Below, one piece after another: positions 43,101 to 51,923 of a DNA stretch of 64,000 nucleotides. The DNA comes from CAWAND01 sp963783335 (lineage in GTDB: Bacteria > Chloroflexota > Anaerolineae > Anaerolineales > E44-bin32). The DNA lies in the NCBI GenBank assembly GCA_963783335.1, contig CAWAND010000002.1, positions 124,001 through 188,000 of the forward strand. The letters are read 5' to 3'. A program made the translations under genes and the position numbers. The notes under the pieces were generated by a model. That model had not been told where the DNA came from, did not search any database, and worked only from the letters and a program-made list of their open reading frames with translations. How positions within the stretch are numbered: the stretch's first letter is position 1; each line of letters begins with the position of its first letter.

Positions 43101-44187
43101 CGTCGAAGGCGGTCTCCAGGACCGCCAAGGTGTCGTCGTCAAGCTGACGGGCAAGCGTTGTTAAGAGCTGCGTTGTGGCTGCCAGGTCATCCAGATGGGC
43201 GATCTCAACGCAAGAATGCATATTGCGAATGGGCAGGCCGAGCAGACCGGTTGGAATTCCGGCCCCGGCGACTTGGAGCTCGTCAGCGTCGGTGCTGGTT
43301 TGTCGGGGGAGGATCTCATCGACCAATGGGACCTGGGAATCATCGGCGGCCGCAGCCAGCAAGGCATGCACGGCGGGGTGCAGAGCCGGGCCCAGTCCAT
43401 TGGTCAACCCGCCGCCGAGTGGGAAGGTGCCTTGGTCGTCGTCGGAAGGTCCGTGTCCGAAAGTCGTATCCACCGCAACGGCTATGTTAGGTGCCAGATC
43501 AAATCCCGCAGTGGCCGCGCCGGCGGTGTTCCGCTCCTCGCGCGTGGTGGCCACGACCCAAACATCCCACGCTGGGCGATGTTGGCGGAGGTTGGCCAGG
43601 GCCTCAGTTAGAGCCGTCAGGCACGCCCGGTTGTCCAGTCCGGGGCCGATCACCAGATCATCGCCGAGGGCTTGGACGGGCTCGTCGAAGACGACGATGT
43701 CGCCCACACGGACCAGTTGATTTACCTCGTCTTCATCCCGTCCCAAATCGACCAGCAGATGTTCGACGGAAGCTGTCCGATCGCGTTGGCCATCGGGCAG
43801 GCACGCATCCGGAGGCCGGACGATGATCCCCGTCAGGGGCTGACGGCCCACCACAGTTACCTTCTGGCCCAGCAGCGCCCTGGGATCGACGCTTCCCAAT
43901 CCAGACATGTGCAGGAAGCCGTGATCGATCCGGCGCACGATGAAGGCGATGGCATCCATGTGGGCCACGATGGCCATGGAGGGCCGCGGCGGCGTGCCGG
44001 TTCCGTCGACTCTGACCGCCAGATTTCCCAATTTGGAGATCGAACTCTGATCCGCCAAAGGCGCCCACAGCTTGTGAAGAATTTCACGAATGGGCGCCTC
44101 AAATCCGGGTGGTCCAGGGACAGCCGCCAGCTGGAGCAGAGACTGGCGAAGCCGATCGCGCAGGTCGGGGTCGCTGTAGGGAGCCAT
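43093..44187 (-). CDS. M42 family metallopeptidase, divergent tandem copy
   Basis: 364 residues from ATG 44187; the frame stays open upstream only because it shadows the Thr/Pro-rich gene. The ligand set is retained: AIVAHMDAIAFIV, GPGLDNRACLTAL, ATTREERNTAGAA, VAVDTTFGHG and the terminal MHSCVEIAHLDDL. The insertion around residues 120-175 differs from the neighbour. It starts one base inside the stop of the membrane-anchored protein, indicating a three-gene operon. Peptide substrate unknown. Confidence 0.9.
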   Translation of the reverse strand: MAPYSDPDLRDRLRQSLLQLAAVPGPPGFEAPIREILHKLWAPLADQSSISKLGNLAVRVDGTGTPPRPSMAIVAHMDAIAFIVRRIDHGFLHMSGLGSVDPRALLGQKVTVVGRQPLTGIIVRPPDACLPDGQRDRTASVEHLLVDLGRDEDEVNQLVRVGDIVVFDEPVQALGDDLVIGPGLDNRACLTALTEALANLRQHRPAWDVWVVATTREERNTAGAATAGFDLAPNIAVAVDTTFGHGPSDDDQGTFPLGGGLTNGLGPALHPAVHALLAAAADDSQVPLVDEILPRQTSTDADELQVAGAGIPTGLLGLPIRNMHSCVEIAHLDDLAATTQLLTTLARQLDDDTLAVLETAFDDD

Positions 44188-44654
44188 CAGTTGGCTGTCG
44201 CCGTGGGTGGGGTGGGCGTGTCGGTTGGCGGAATGGGTGTATTGCTGGCTGGCACGGGCGAGGCTGTGAAAGTGGAGGTTGGCGGGACGGCGGTGTCGGT
44301 CGCCGTTGGGCTGGGGGGCACCGGGGTCGAGGTCGGCGTGTCGCTGGGCGTGGCTGTCGGCGTGCTGGTGGACGTCGGCGTTGTGGAGGGCGGAACGAAC
44401 GGTGTGGCCGTCTCGGTCGGCGTTTCGGTGATGGTTGGGGTCAGGCTGGGCGTGACGGTCAAGACGGTGGGCGTGGGGCTGGCGGCTTCGGTCGGGGTTG
44501 GAGAGGCTGTGGGCGTGGCGCCGCTGGGCGCACGACGAATGGCCAGAATGCCCGCGCAGTAGCATGGGAGGGTCGCCAGGATGATGCCGCCCAGAAGGAT
44601 GTACAGACGGGCGCGGGCGGATTGGGGATCAAGTGTCGGGGTCATGAGATTCAA
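44187..44654 (-). CDS. Membrane-anchored Thr/Pro-rich low-complexity protein
   Basis: 155 residues. One hydrophobic segment (about 18-38, LYILLGGIILATLPCYCAGILA) is followed by about 110 residues made almost only of Thr, Pro, Ser, Ala and Val in TPT-type repeats, ending without a folded domain. This is the composition of extended, possibly O-glycosylated cell-wall-spanning stalks that are frequent in Chloroflexota. ATG 44645 (fourth codon) is an alternative start. It shares one base with the downstream M42 gene. Function unknown. Confidence 0.65.
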   Translation of the reverse strand: MNLMTPTLDPQSARARLYILLGGIILATLPCYCAGILAIRRAPSGATPTASPTPTEAASPTPTVLTVTPSLTPTITETPTETATPFVPPSTTPTSTSTPTATPSDTPTSTPVPPSPTATDTAVPPTSTFTASPVPASNTPIPPTDTPTPPTATAN

Positions 44655-44805
44655 TCGAGGATCATATCAGTCTTGCGGCGCACCAGCAAGAAAGCCGAGC
44701 CGTCAGGTGCAATGAACCTCGCGCCCAGGGGATGCGTAGAAGGTGTGCAAACCATTTGGTCCTTAACGACCACCGTCCGGGATTAGAATCAATCCAAGAA
44801 CAGCG

Positions 44806-47259
44806 ATGAAGGGAACGCGCGTGGCAGCACGGCCAGTGGAACCACCTCAATCTCGGCCGAGCCCGATTGGTTTTGATGGGATCGCTTTCGGACTCTATCT
44901 GCTGATGATCCTGGTCTCAGCTGTTGGCTTGGCGGCTGCGGATTGGGCCGATCACTTGGCGCTCATTCCTCCCCTGGCACTGCTTGCGGCCTGCACAGGG
45001 GCGGCGCTGGCACGCAGCCGATTCTCGGGTGGCTTTGGGCGATTCATCAGCTTCGTGTATGCCCTGTTTTTCATCGGCTGGTTCTTGGGGCTGACTCTGG
45101 ATCCCGCGCTCAGTTGGGCGGCGCGTGTTTCCGCCCTCTTCCATCGCTTGGGGGCGTTCCTCGCCTCATTCGCCGCCAGCCAACCGAACCCCGATACCCT
45201 GATGTTTGTCCTGGTCATGGCCGGCTTGTATTGGTTGATGGTTTCCTCTGGCGCCGTGGCGCTCTTCCGACACGGCCATTTCTGGCGGGCGGTCCTCCCA
45301 CCTGGACTTGCCTTGTTGATCAATGCCTACTACGCCTTGGGACACGGGCACCTGACCGCCTACGTGGCCATCTACATCCTCCTGACCTTCATGATCATGA
45401 TTCGTCTTGAGTTGGGGAAGCGTCGTTCGGGCTGGTATGCGCGCCGCGTCCGGGTGCCGGCGGCCTTGGGGTGGGATTTGGGTCGTGTCAGCGCCGTTGC
45501 GGCCATCTTGATCGTGACCGCCGCCTGGGCAGGCCCAGCCTTCGCCCAATCAAAGGCCGCCTCCAACTTGTGGTCGGACGTATCCGGACCGTGGCGAGCC
45601 GCCAGGGACCGCCTGGGCAACGCCGTTGCCAGCCTGCGCTCGCCGGTGCTCTACGTTGGTGACGCCTACGGGGCCAGTCTCCAACTTTCGGCCGGAACCG
45701 AGCTCGATGACCGGATTGTGATGGAAGTCAAGCCGGGCAGTGTCTTGAGATCAGGCGGCCGTTTCTATTGGCAGGCGCGCACCTACGCCCAGTACCAGGC
45801 TGGGAGTTGGACCTCAGGTCCCCAGTCGCTCCAGGATTTCGATCCACGCCAAGGGAACCTTCCCCGGCCGGATTGGAGGGGACGCCAGGACGTTGAAATC
45901 GTCTTTCGGCCCCATTTCTCGATCTTGAGCCGGCTCTACGTGCCATCCGACACATTCTGGGTCGATCGCACCAGCCAGGTGTCCTTCACCCCAATTGGTG
46001 AAGGCCGACAAGACCCAACCACTTTCGTTGCCCGCCAGCCCCTCTATGACGGGGATTCCTACACCGCGCGTGCCTCTGTCCCGGTGCCCACGGCCGCTCA
46101 ACTGCGCGGGGCCGGAACAGACTACCCGGATTGGGTCACCTCCGCCTATCTTCAGGTCCCGGACGGATTGACGGACCGGTTCCGCGCGCTGGCCGAGAGT
46201 CTTGGACAGGGGCAAAGCACGCCGTTTGACCAGGCCACGGCGGTCACCAACTGGCTTCGAGACAACATCCACTACTCGCGCGTCACGGATGCCCCGCCTG
46301 CCAACCAGGACCCGCTGGATTGGTTCCTTTTTGACTACAAGATTGGCTTCTGCAACTTCTACGCTAGCAGCGAAGTGATGATGCTGCGCGTGCTCGGCGT
46401 GCCTTCCCGGCTGGCGGTCGGCTACGCAAGCGGGACGCAGGAAACATCCAGCGGGGTATATGAAGTTCGAGCTTTGGACTCTCACGCTTGGCCGGAGGTC
46501 TTCTTCCCCGGTTTCGGCTGGGTGCCGTTTGAGCCAACGGCTTCCCAACCGGACATTCGGCGGCCCGAAAACAGCGGGCCATTGGGCGCAGATCAGAATT
46601 CGACGGACGGCGGGACGTCTTCCGGCAACCCGGCCGACCCGCTGGCTCGCCTCAACAGATTTGAGGAGGGCCAGCCCCTTGGAGGGAGTGAGGCCGCCTC
46701 GTCGGCCGGAGCTCGGTTCGGCTGGGTGACTTACCCTCTCGCTGCCATGGGGCTGATCCTTCTTTTGGGGTGGCTCGCTTTGAACCTTGATCCGGCCTGG
46801 AAGCAGGCGGCCCAATTGTTGTCGTGGAGAGGCATGCGGCGCTTGGGCTTGCGTGTCTCGAGCGAGCAGCCTCAGGCGATCTGGGAAGCAGGGGGGCCGA
46901 CCTCGCGCATCTACCTGGCGTGGTCCAGCTGGCTGCCGCGCCTTGGGGTCGAAATCGATCGCGCGGATACGCCTTTCGAGCGAGTTGATCGCTTGGCGTC
47001 GGTCCTTCCCGAGGCTGAGTCGAGCAGCCGGCAGATCGTTGACGCTTATGTGGCAGAGCGTTTTGGCGGCCGGTCGGCACCGAGGGAAGACGTCGAGCGC
47101 ACTTGGTCTGAGGTGCACCGCCTGTTTTGGGAAACGTATCTGTCGCGACTTGGGGCAAAACTACTGGCGATTTGTCCAGGATCCTCAGCGCAGAGAACGA
47201 GCACAGCGCCACCGCGCCGGTTCGGCGGCGAGACCACCGGTGTAGCCTGGCTGCAATAG
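44806..47259 (+). CDS. TgpA-like transglutaminase-domain membrane protein
   Basis: 817 residues. Six or so hydrophobic segments lie in the first 250 residues (DUF3488-like), then an extracytoplasmic region and the transglutaminase core: ATAVTNWLRDNIHYS, KIGFCNFYASSEVMMLRVLGVPSRLAVGY with the nucleophile Cys516, and LDSHAWPEVFFPGFGWVPFEPTAS with His560. One more hydrophobic segment near residue 645 (WVTYPLAAMGLILLLGW) precedes a cytosolic DUF4129-like tail. Such proteins are cysteine protease-like enzymes of the cell envelope. A TTAGAAT element at 44783-44789 ends only 16 bases before the start, suggesting a very short leader. Confidence 0.9.
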   Translation: MKGTRVAARPVEPPQSRPSPIGFDGIAFGLYLLMILVSAVGLAAADWADHLALIPPLALLAACTGAALARSRFSGGFGRFISFVYALFFIGWFLGLTLDPALSWAARVSALFHRLGAFLASFAASQPNPDTLMFVLVMAGLYWLMVSSGAVALFRHGHFWRAVLPPGLALLINAYYALGHGHLTAYVAIYILLTFMIMIRLELGKRRSGWYARRVRVPAALGWDLGRVSAVAAILIVTAAWAGPAFAQSKAASNLWSDVSGPWRAARDRLGNAVASLRSPVLYVGDAYGASLQLSAGTELDDRIVMEVKPGSVLRSGGRFYWQARTYAQYQAGSWTSGPQSLQDFDPRQGNLPRPDWRGRQDVEIVFRPHFSILSRLYVPSDTFWVDRTSQVSFTPIGEGRQDPTTFVARQPLYDGDSYTARASVPVPTAAQLRGAGTDYPDWVTSAYLQVPDGLTDRFRALAESLGQGQSTPFDQATAVTNWLRDNIHYSRVTDAPPANQDPLDWFLFDYKIGFCNFYASSEVMMLRVLGVPSRLAVGYASGTQETSSGVYEVRALDSHAWPEVFFPGFGWVPFEPTASQPDIRRPENSGPLGADQNSTDGGTSSGNPADPLARLNRFEEGQPLGGSEAASSAGARFGWVTYPLAAMGLILLLGWLALNLDPAWKQAAQLLSWRGMRRLGLRVSSEQPQAIWEAGGPTSRIYLAWSSWLPRLGVEIDRADTPFERVDRLASVLPEAESSSRQIVDAYVAERFGGRSAPREDVERTWSEVHRLFWETYLSRLGAKLLAICPGSSAQRTSTAPPRRFGGETTGVAWLQ

Positions 47260-47281
47260 GCATTTCCAAATCAGTAGGAAC

Positions 47282-49023
47282 CTAGCGAGTGGGTTGGAGA
47301 ATCCGGATTCTTCCGTCAGGAGTGGTGTAGGCCACTCGCAGCCCATCGCCCACTAGGCTGCTGGCCAGATCGTACACCTCTTCCGATCGCTTGAATTGCC
47401 GATCCAAGTAGATGGCGGCTATGTCCTTGGTCTGCACCCAGGCCAAAAATGGCCCTGGTGTCCTTGCGCCTTGGGGCACGTCTCCCGGGCCAACGTCAGA
47501 CATTTTGGCTGCGATCGCTGGGCCAGGGTAGGGGGACATCACTAGAGAGTCCTTGGGAACGTGAGCTCTCCAGGAAGTGGATGGCCAGCTCCTCGCTGGT
47601 GGTTCCCAAGGCAGCGTAGTTTGGAAAGTGGAATGGCGTTCTCAAGATCAGGCCAGCCGAAAGCAGCAACAAGAAAGAGGCTGCTGGTTGCGACGAAAAG
47701 GAGGCGGAAGTCGATCTCAGCAAGTCGATCAATGCCATGGTTAGAAGCACCATCAGTCCAGCCACCACGAGCGCGAGTTTGCCATCGAACCACCCGAACA
47801 ACGCCAACGCCCCCCCAGCCTGCGAGATGCAGCCAGTGCATGGCTGGCGTTCTGGGGCGGACCACGGCGCTGGCGCCGACAGCGCCAAGCACAAGGATGA
47901 TGTAGGTAAGTTGAGGCACCAGATGCCGAGGCAGAAAGGCGATTGAACTCAAGGGCTCGATGGCCCAAACCCCCAAGATCGCCAGAGCGTCAAAGCGTCC
48001 AGCCATGACCAGGTGCACTATTCCCCACAAACACAGGACAGCCAGGGCCGGACCAAGCTGGCTCTGAAAGAAGGCGAGGTAGAAGCCCGGGATCGTCCTG
48101 GCGCTCGCCCACAAGCGAAGGGCAAAGGCTCTGGGGTTTCTCATGATGGCGCGAGCCACCGAGTTGTTGTTCTCTTCGGCTGTGCCGTACAGACGGCGAG
48201 CTTCGGCCTTGCCCGCCGCTACATCCCCCCCGGTGGTCACGGATTGATTGGTCTCAAATGAGTTGTACGCCTTCCCCTGGAAACCGAGGTTGAATGAGCC
48301 GGTCGACCAGCGGAATGCGATGAGATACAGGGCCAGGACCGCCAGGGCAGGAAGCACAATGCTTGCCGCCAAACGAGTCGCTGATGTGCGGCGGAGTCCA
48401 ATTGCCAGGACCAGGATCGGGTAGAGGCCGAATAGGAGGACCGCCTCGGCGCGGCTGAGGACGGCCAAGCCAACCATCAGGGATCCCCATGCCACGGACG
48501 ACAGCCGGTGTGTTCGGCGGAACGCCAGCAATCGTGAGACGGCCAATGAGGCGAAGCCGGCGAAGAGCGCGTCGCTCTGGTTAGCGACCACCGCGAAGAA
48601 GGGGACGCTCACGAAAAGAACGCCGGCCAAGACATAGGGATGTACATGAGGGTGCAGCTCAACCCCCAGGGCGACGGTCGTCAGCCAAAGGAAGATGAAC
48701 AGGATGATGCGCCCCGCCCATGCCTCGAGCATGAACCAATCCGGTGATGCGCCGAAGATCACATGGAGCGGGGCGTAGAGCACGGCGACCAGCGGGCCCC
48801 ATGCCAAATCACGGACCTCGAATTGGAGCAGCTGCCTTCCGCTGATAATGTACTTGGCCTCGTCGAATGCGTTGATCTGTGGGAACCCCGGCAGGAGCGA
48901 AGGAGAGATCAAGATCAACTGAATGGCCAGGATCGCTAGCAGAACCACTATCTCTCGCCGGGAGATACCAAGCGAAGAACGGTCATTCTGTGAGAATCTG
49001 GTGTCAGCGAAATCGGCGCGCAT
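47282..49023 (-). CDS. GT39-like polytopic glycosyltransferase, two frameshifts
   Basis: From ATG 49023 the protein has about ten hydrophobic segments and an early acidic loop (INAFDEAKYIISG) where ArnT/PMT-type enzymes place the catalytic Asp-Glu after the first membrane segment. Reading is lost at the C run 47810-47816 (coding-strand G7) and again at the G run 47531-47535 (coding-strand C5); one extra base at each explains it, and the restored product is about 579 residues ending RIRILQPTR. These enzymes use polyprenyl-phosphate sugars to glycosylate proteins or lipids at the outer face of the membrane. It converges with the transglutaminase gene 22 bp away. Confidence 0.75.
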
Positions 49024-49150
49024 GGTGGATGCCCTCTGGCCTGCTGCGGTCGTTGGCGACCTATTCTAACGCCGATAATTGTTGGCTGCCGAAAGCAGGC
49101 GTTGCCGTCTGCAACATGCTTTCTTTTGGCTCACCGCTGGTGATCTCTGC

Positions 49151-49180
49151 TTGTTCCCTGATCTTCCCGAATCTTATAAT
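49151..49180 (+). promoter_or_regulatory. Candidate promoter of the adenylate cyclase gene
   Basis: A perfect TATAAT at 49175-49180 lies 18 bases after TTGTTC at 49151-49156. The nearest ATG (49194) is only 13 bases downstream, so transcription would start about at that codon; the GTG at 49221 with GGGGA upstream is then the more likely start for ribosome-bound translation. Confidence 0.55.
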
Positions 49181-49220
49181 CGAGTCTTCCTGAATGTTGT
49201 CCATCAGCTGGGGACTTGAC

Positions 49221-50960
49221 GTGGCCGATCCAACCTTTCGACCTTCCGTAGAAGAACACATGGCGCGCATGAGCCGAAGCGCCGAAGAACTGCGCGCCAA
49301 ACTCGCCCTGGCCGAAGTGCGACTCGAACGCGCTGGACACCATCTGCCAGAAGGCGTCCTGGAAAGCCTGCGCCAGATGAGCGGGACCCTGCTGGTCATT
49401 CAACAGACGGTCGAAGCACGCGAACGGGAGCGCCGAGGTTTGTCGGCCCTGGCTCAGATCGGCCAGGTCATCAACTCATCGCTGGAACTTGACGTGGTGC
49501 TGACGGAGGTCATCGACACCTTGGTCCGCCTGACCGGCGCCCAGAGAGTGTTCATGATGCTGCGGGACGAGTCCGGCAGCATGGAGACCGTGGCAGCTCG
49601 GAATTGGGAACGGGAATCCCTGGATGATCTGGAGATCGAGTTTAGCCGCACCATCGTCGACCGGGTCCAATCGTCGGGTGAAGCCATCCTGACCACCAAC
49701 GCTCAGTCGGATCCGCGGTTCGGCGGCAATGAAAGCATCATCGCCTACAACCTGACCTCCATCTTGTGTGTACCCCTCAAAGTCAAAGGCAAGCTGATCG
49801 GCGTCATCTACGCCGACAATAAGGTCAAAGAGGCGCAGTTCAGTGAGCGTGAGCGGCAGTTGATCTCCGCGTTCGCCAATCAAGCTGCGGTGGCGCTGGA
49901 GAACGCCCGTCTCTTCGAATCGGTGCGCCAGAGTCTGGTGGAAGTGACCGATCTCAAGAACTTCATGGAAGACGTTTTCGCCTCGGTCGCCAGCGGCGTG
50001 ATCACCGCCGATCTTGAGAGCAAGGTCACCCTGGTGAACCGGGCTGCCGAACGGATCTTGGGCCAAACCAGGGACAAGCTGCTCGGAGAACCACTTTCCG
50101 GGGCCCTTCCGATGCTCAACGACCAATTGGCCAATGAGCTCTCAGATGTGCAAGCCCACGATCGGCGACACGTAGGAGTCGAGGTCACCAGCGATCTGCC
50201 AGACCGGGGGCAAGTGACGATCAATATGAGCCTCGGGCCGCTCAAGAGCGCCGAGCATGGTACGCGCGGGGTGGCGATCGTGCTGGAGGACCTGACCGAG
50301 CGCCGACATCTGGAAGCTCAGAGGCGTTTGTTCGAGCGCATGGTTTCTCCAGCGGTGATCGATCAACTCGACCCCGACAGTCTTGAGCTGGGTGGAGAAG
50401 TTCGCGAGATCACGACGCTGTTCGCTGACCTGCGCGGGTTCACGAGTTTCAGCGAAACGGTCGATCCTCAAGAGCTCGTGTCGGTTCTGAACCGCTACCT
50501 GGCTGCTGCGGCAGAAGCCGTGCTCGCCGAAGAGGGGACCATCGACAAGTTTATGGGCGACGCGGTCATGGCCTGGTTCAATGCGCCGGTGCCTCAGGCG
50601 GATCATGCCATGCGAGCGGTTCGGGCGGCGAGGGACATCCGGCGGTCGATCGGTGACCTACATCCGAGTCTCGATCCCCAGTTTCGCCTTACCTTCCGAA
50701 TCGGGATTCACACGGGAGATGCTCTGCTCGGCCTGGTGGGAAGCCAGGCCCGGCTGGACTACACGGCGATTGGCGACAGCGTCAACACCGCCAAGCGGCT
50801 GCAGGAAAACGCCGAGTTGGGCCAGATCCTGGTCTCAAGCCGCACGCTGGAAAGGCTGGAGAAGCGTCCGTCGGTTCGGCCCGTAGAAGGCCTGGTGCTG
50901 GAGGGGAAACAAAGGCCGGTTGAAGTCTTCGAATTGTTGGATGACGATCAGGCGATCTGA
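49221..50960 (+). CDS. Class III adenylate/guanylate cyclase with GAF and PAS domains
   Basis: 579 residues from GTG 49221 (ATG 49194 adds nine). An N-terminal helical region carries EELRAKLALAEVRLER; a GAF domain follows (about 85-230: INSSLELDVVLTEVIDTLVRLTGA, IVYADN-like strand), then a PAS domain (about 255-365: VITADLESKVTLVNRAAERILG), and a cyclase catalytic domain (about 395-575) with metal residues in LFADLRGFTSF and IDKFMGDAVMAWF and the substrate segment YTAIGDSVNTAKRL. The Lys and Thr in those segments fit ATP rather than GTP as substrate. It is soluble, so it probably senses a cytosolic ligand and makes cAMP. Confidence 0.92.
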   Translation: MADPTFRPSVEEHMARMSRSAEELRAKLALAEVRLERAGHHLPEGVLESLRQMSGTLLVIQQTVEARERERRGLSALAQIGQVINSSLELDVVLTEVIDTLVRLTGAQRVFMMLRDESGSMETVAARNWERESLDDLEIEFSRTIVDRVQSSGEAILTTNAQSDPRFGGNESIIAYNLTSILCVPLKVKGKLIGVIYADNKVKEAQFSERERQLISAFANQAAVALENARLFESVRQSLVEVTDLKNFMEDVFASVASGVITADLESKVTLVNRAAERILGQTRDKLLGEPLSGALPMLNDQLANELSDVQAHDRRHVGVEVTSDLPDRGQVTINMSLGPLKSAEHGTRGVAIVLEDLTERRHLEAQRRLFERMVSPAVIDQLDPDSLELGGEVREITTLFADLRGFTSFSETVDPQELVSVLNRYLAAAAEAVLAEEGTIDKFMGDAVMAWFNAPVPQADHAMRAVRAARDIRRSIGDLHPSLDPQFRLTFRIGIHTGDALLGLVGSQARLDYTAIGDSVNTAKRLQENAELGQILVSSRTLERLEKRPSVRPVEGLVLEGKQRPVEVFELLDDDQAI

Positions 50961-51919
50961 TCGGTGAATGCGAACAGGCCGGGGGTTCCTCCCGTGTGCC
51001 AAAAGAGAATCTTGGCCCCGCGGGCAATGTCGCCGTTTTCTATCAGCCGAAGCATCCCGCCGGCCGCTCTCCCCGTGTAGACCGGATCAAGCAGGATACC
51101 TTCTTGGCGGGCAAAGCTTTGGATGGCCTCCCGCTCAAGCGCAGAGACCACGGCGTAGCCGCCGCCCAAGAATCGGTCATCGACCTCCACCTCATCCGGT
51201 TCAAATGACCAACCTAGTGAGAGCATCTGGGAGGTCTGAGTTGCCAAATCGGCGACCGTGGCCCGGAGCGTCTCCGCAGGCGGGTCGACGCTGATCCCCA
51301 GGATCTTGCCTCCAAACCCGACTTGGCGAGCGCCCACCAGCAAACCGGCTTGCGTGCCCCCAGAAGAGGAAGCCAAGATGATCACATCGAAATCGAGCTT
51401 CTGCTGGCTGAGTTCGTGCATGGCGGAGACGTAGCCTGCGATCCCCGTTGGACTTGAACCGCCGTAGGGGATCAGGTAGGGCTGGTGGCCAGCCTGCCTG
51501 GCCTTTTCAAACGCCGCCTCGAGCGCGACATCCCGCGGGTCGTCCTTGGTCCAAATCAGGTTGGCGCCGAGCAGTCGGTCGAGCAGAATGTTTCCGGCTG
51601 TCTCGCTTGGGGGACCGCCCATCAGCACCAGCCAGCAGTCCATGCCCATCTTGGCGGCGGCAGCCGCCGTCTGGCGGCAGTGATTCGACTGCGGCGCGCC
51701 GGTCGTGATCAGCAGGTCGGCCTTGTGCGCCTGGGCGCCCGCCACCAGGTACTCCAGCTTGCGCGTCTTGTTGCCCCCGAAAGCCAGCCCGGTTTGATCG
51801 TCGCGCTTGATCCAAAGGTCCACCCCGAGGGCGTCACTCAGCCTGGGCAGCCGATCGAGCGGCGTGGGTAGGTGAGCCAACGGAACTCGAGGCAACTCTT
51901 CAAGCGGCATCGTCTCCAT
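50948..51919 (-). CDS. D-cysteine desulfhydrase/ACC deaminase family PLP enzyme
   Basis: 323 residues of fold-type II. The PLP lysine is in FGGNKTRKLEYL; the cofactor-phosphate loop is in SSSGGTQAGLL, and TTGAPQSNHCRQTA and LDPVYTGRAAGGML are the other signature blocks shared by D-cysteine desulfhydrase and ACC deaminase. It likely removes sulfide and ammonia from D-cysteine or a related D-amino acid. The 3' ends of this gene and the cyclase overlap by 13 bp on opposite strands. It is four bases downstream of the polytopic membrane gene in the same operon. Confidence 0.88.
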   Translation of the reverse strand: METMPLEELPRVPLAHLPTPLDRLPRLSDALGVDLWIKRDDQTGLAFGGNKTRKLEYLVAGAQAHKADLLITTGAPQSNHCRQTAAAAAKMGMDCWLVLMGGPPSETAGNILLDRLLGANLIWTKDDPRDVALEAAFEKARQAGHQPYLIPYGGSSPTGIAGYVSAMHELSQQKLDFDVIILASSSGGTQAGLLVGARQVGFGGKILGISVDPPAETLRATVADLATQTSQMLSLGWSFEPDEVEVDDRFLGGGYAVVSALEREAIQSFARQEGILLDPVYTGRAAGGMLRLIENGDIARGAKILFWHTGGTPGLFAFTDQIA

Positions 51920-51923
51920 CCTT

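Noticed and set aside
44217..44560. Tandem repeat or satellite array
   Set aside because: The repetition comes from a Thr/Pro-rich coding sequence with a membrane anchor and stop overlap, not from exact DNA units.
44188..44565. N-terminal 126-codon His-rich extension of the second M42 peptidase
   Set aside because: It is the other-frame reading of the repetitive Thr/Pro-coding DNA; the M42 domain begins at ATG 44187 and the upstream gene ends there.
45814..47118. 434-codon minus-strand frame opposite the transglutaminase gene
   Set aside because: Antisense shadow of a gene with clear catalytic motifs; composition (Arg, Pro, Ala) fits a GC-rich artefact.
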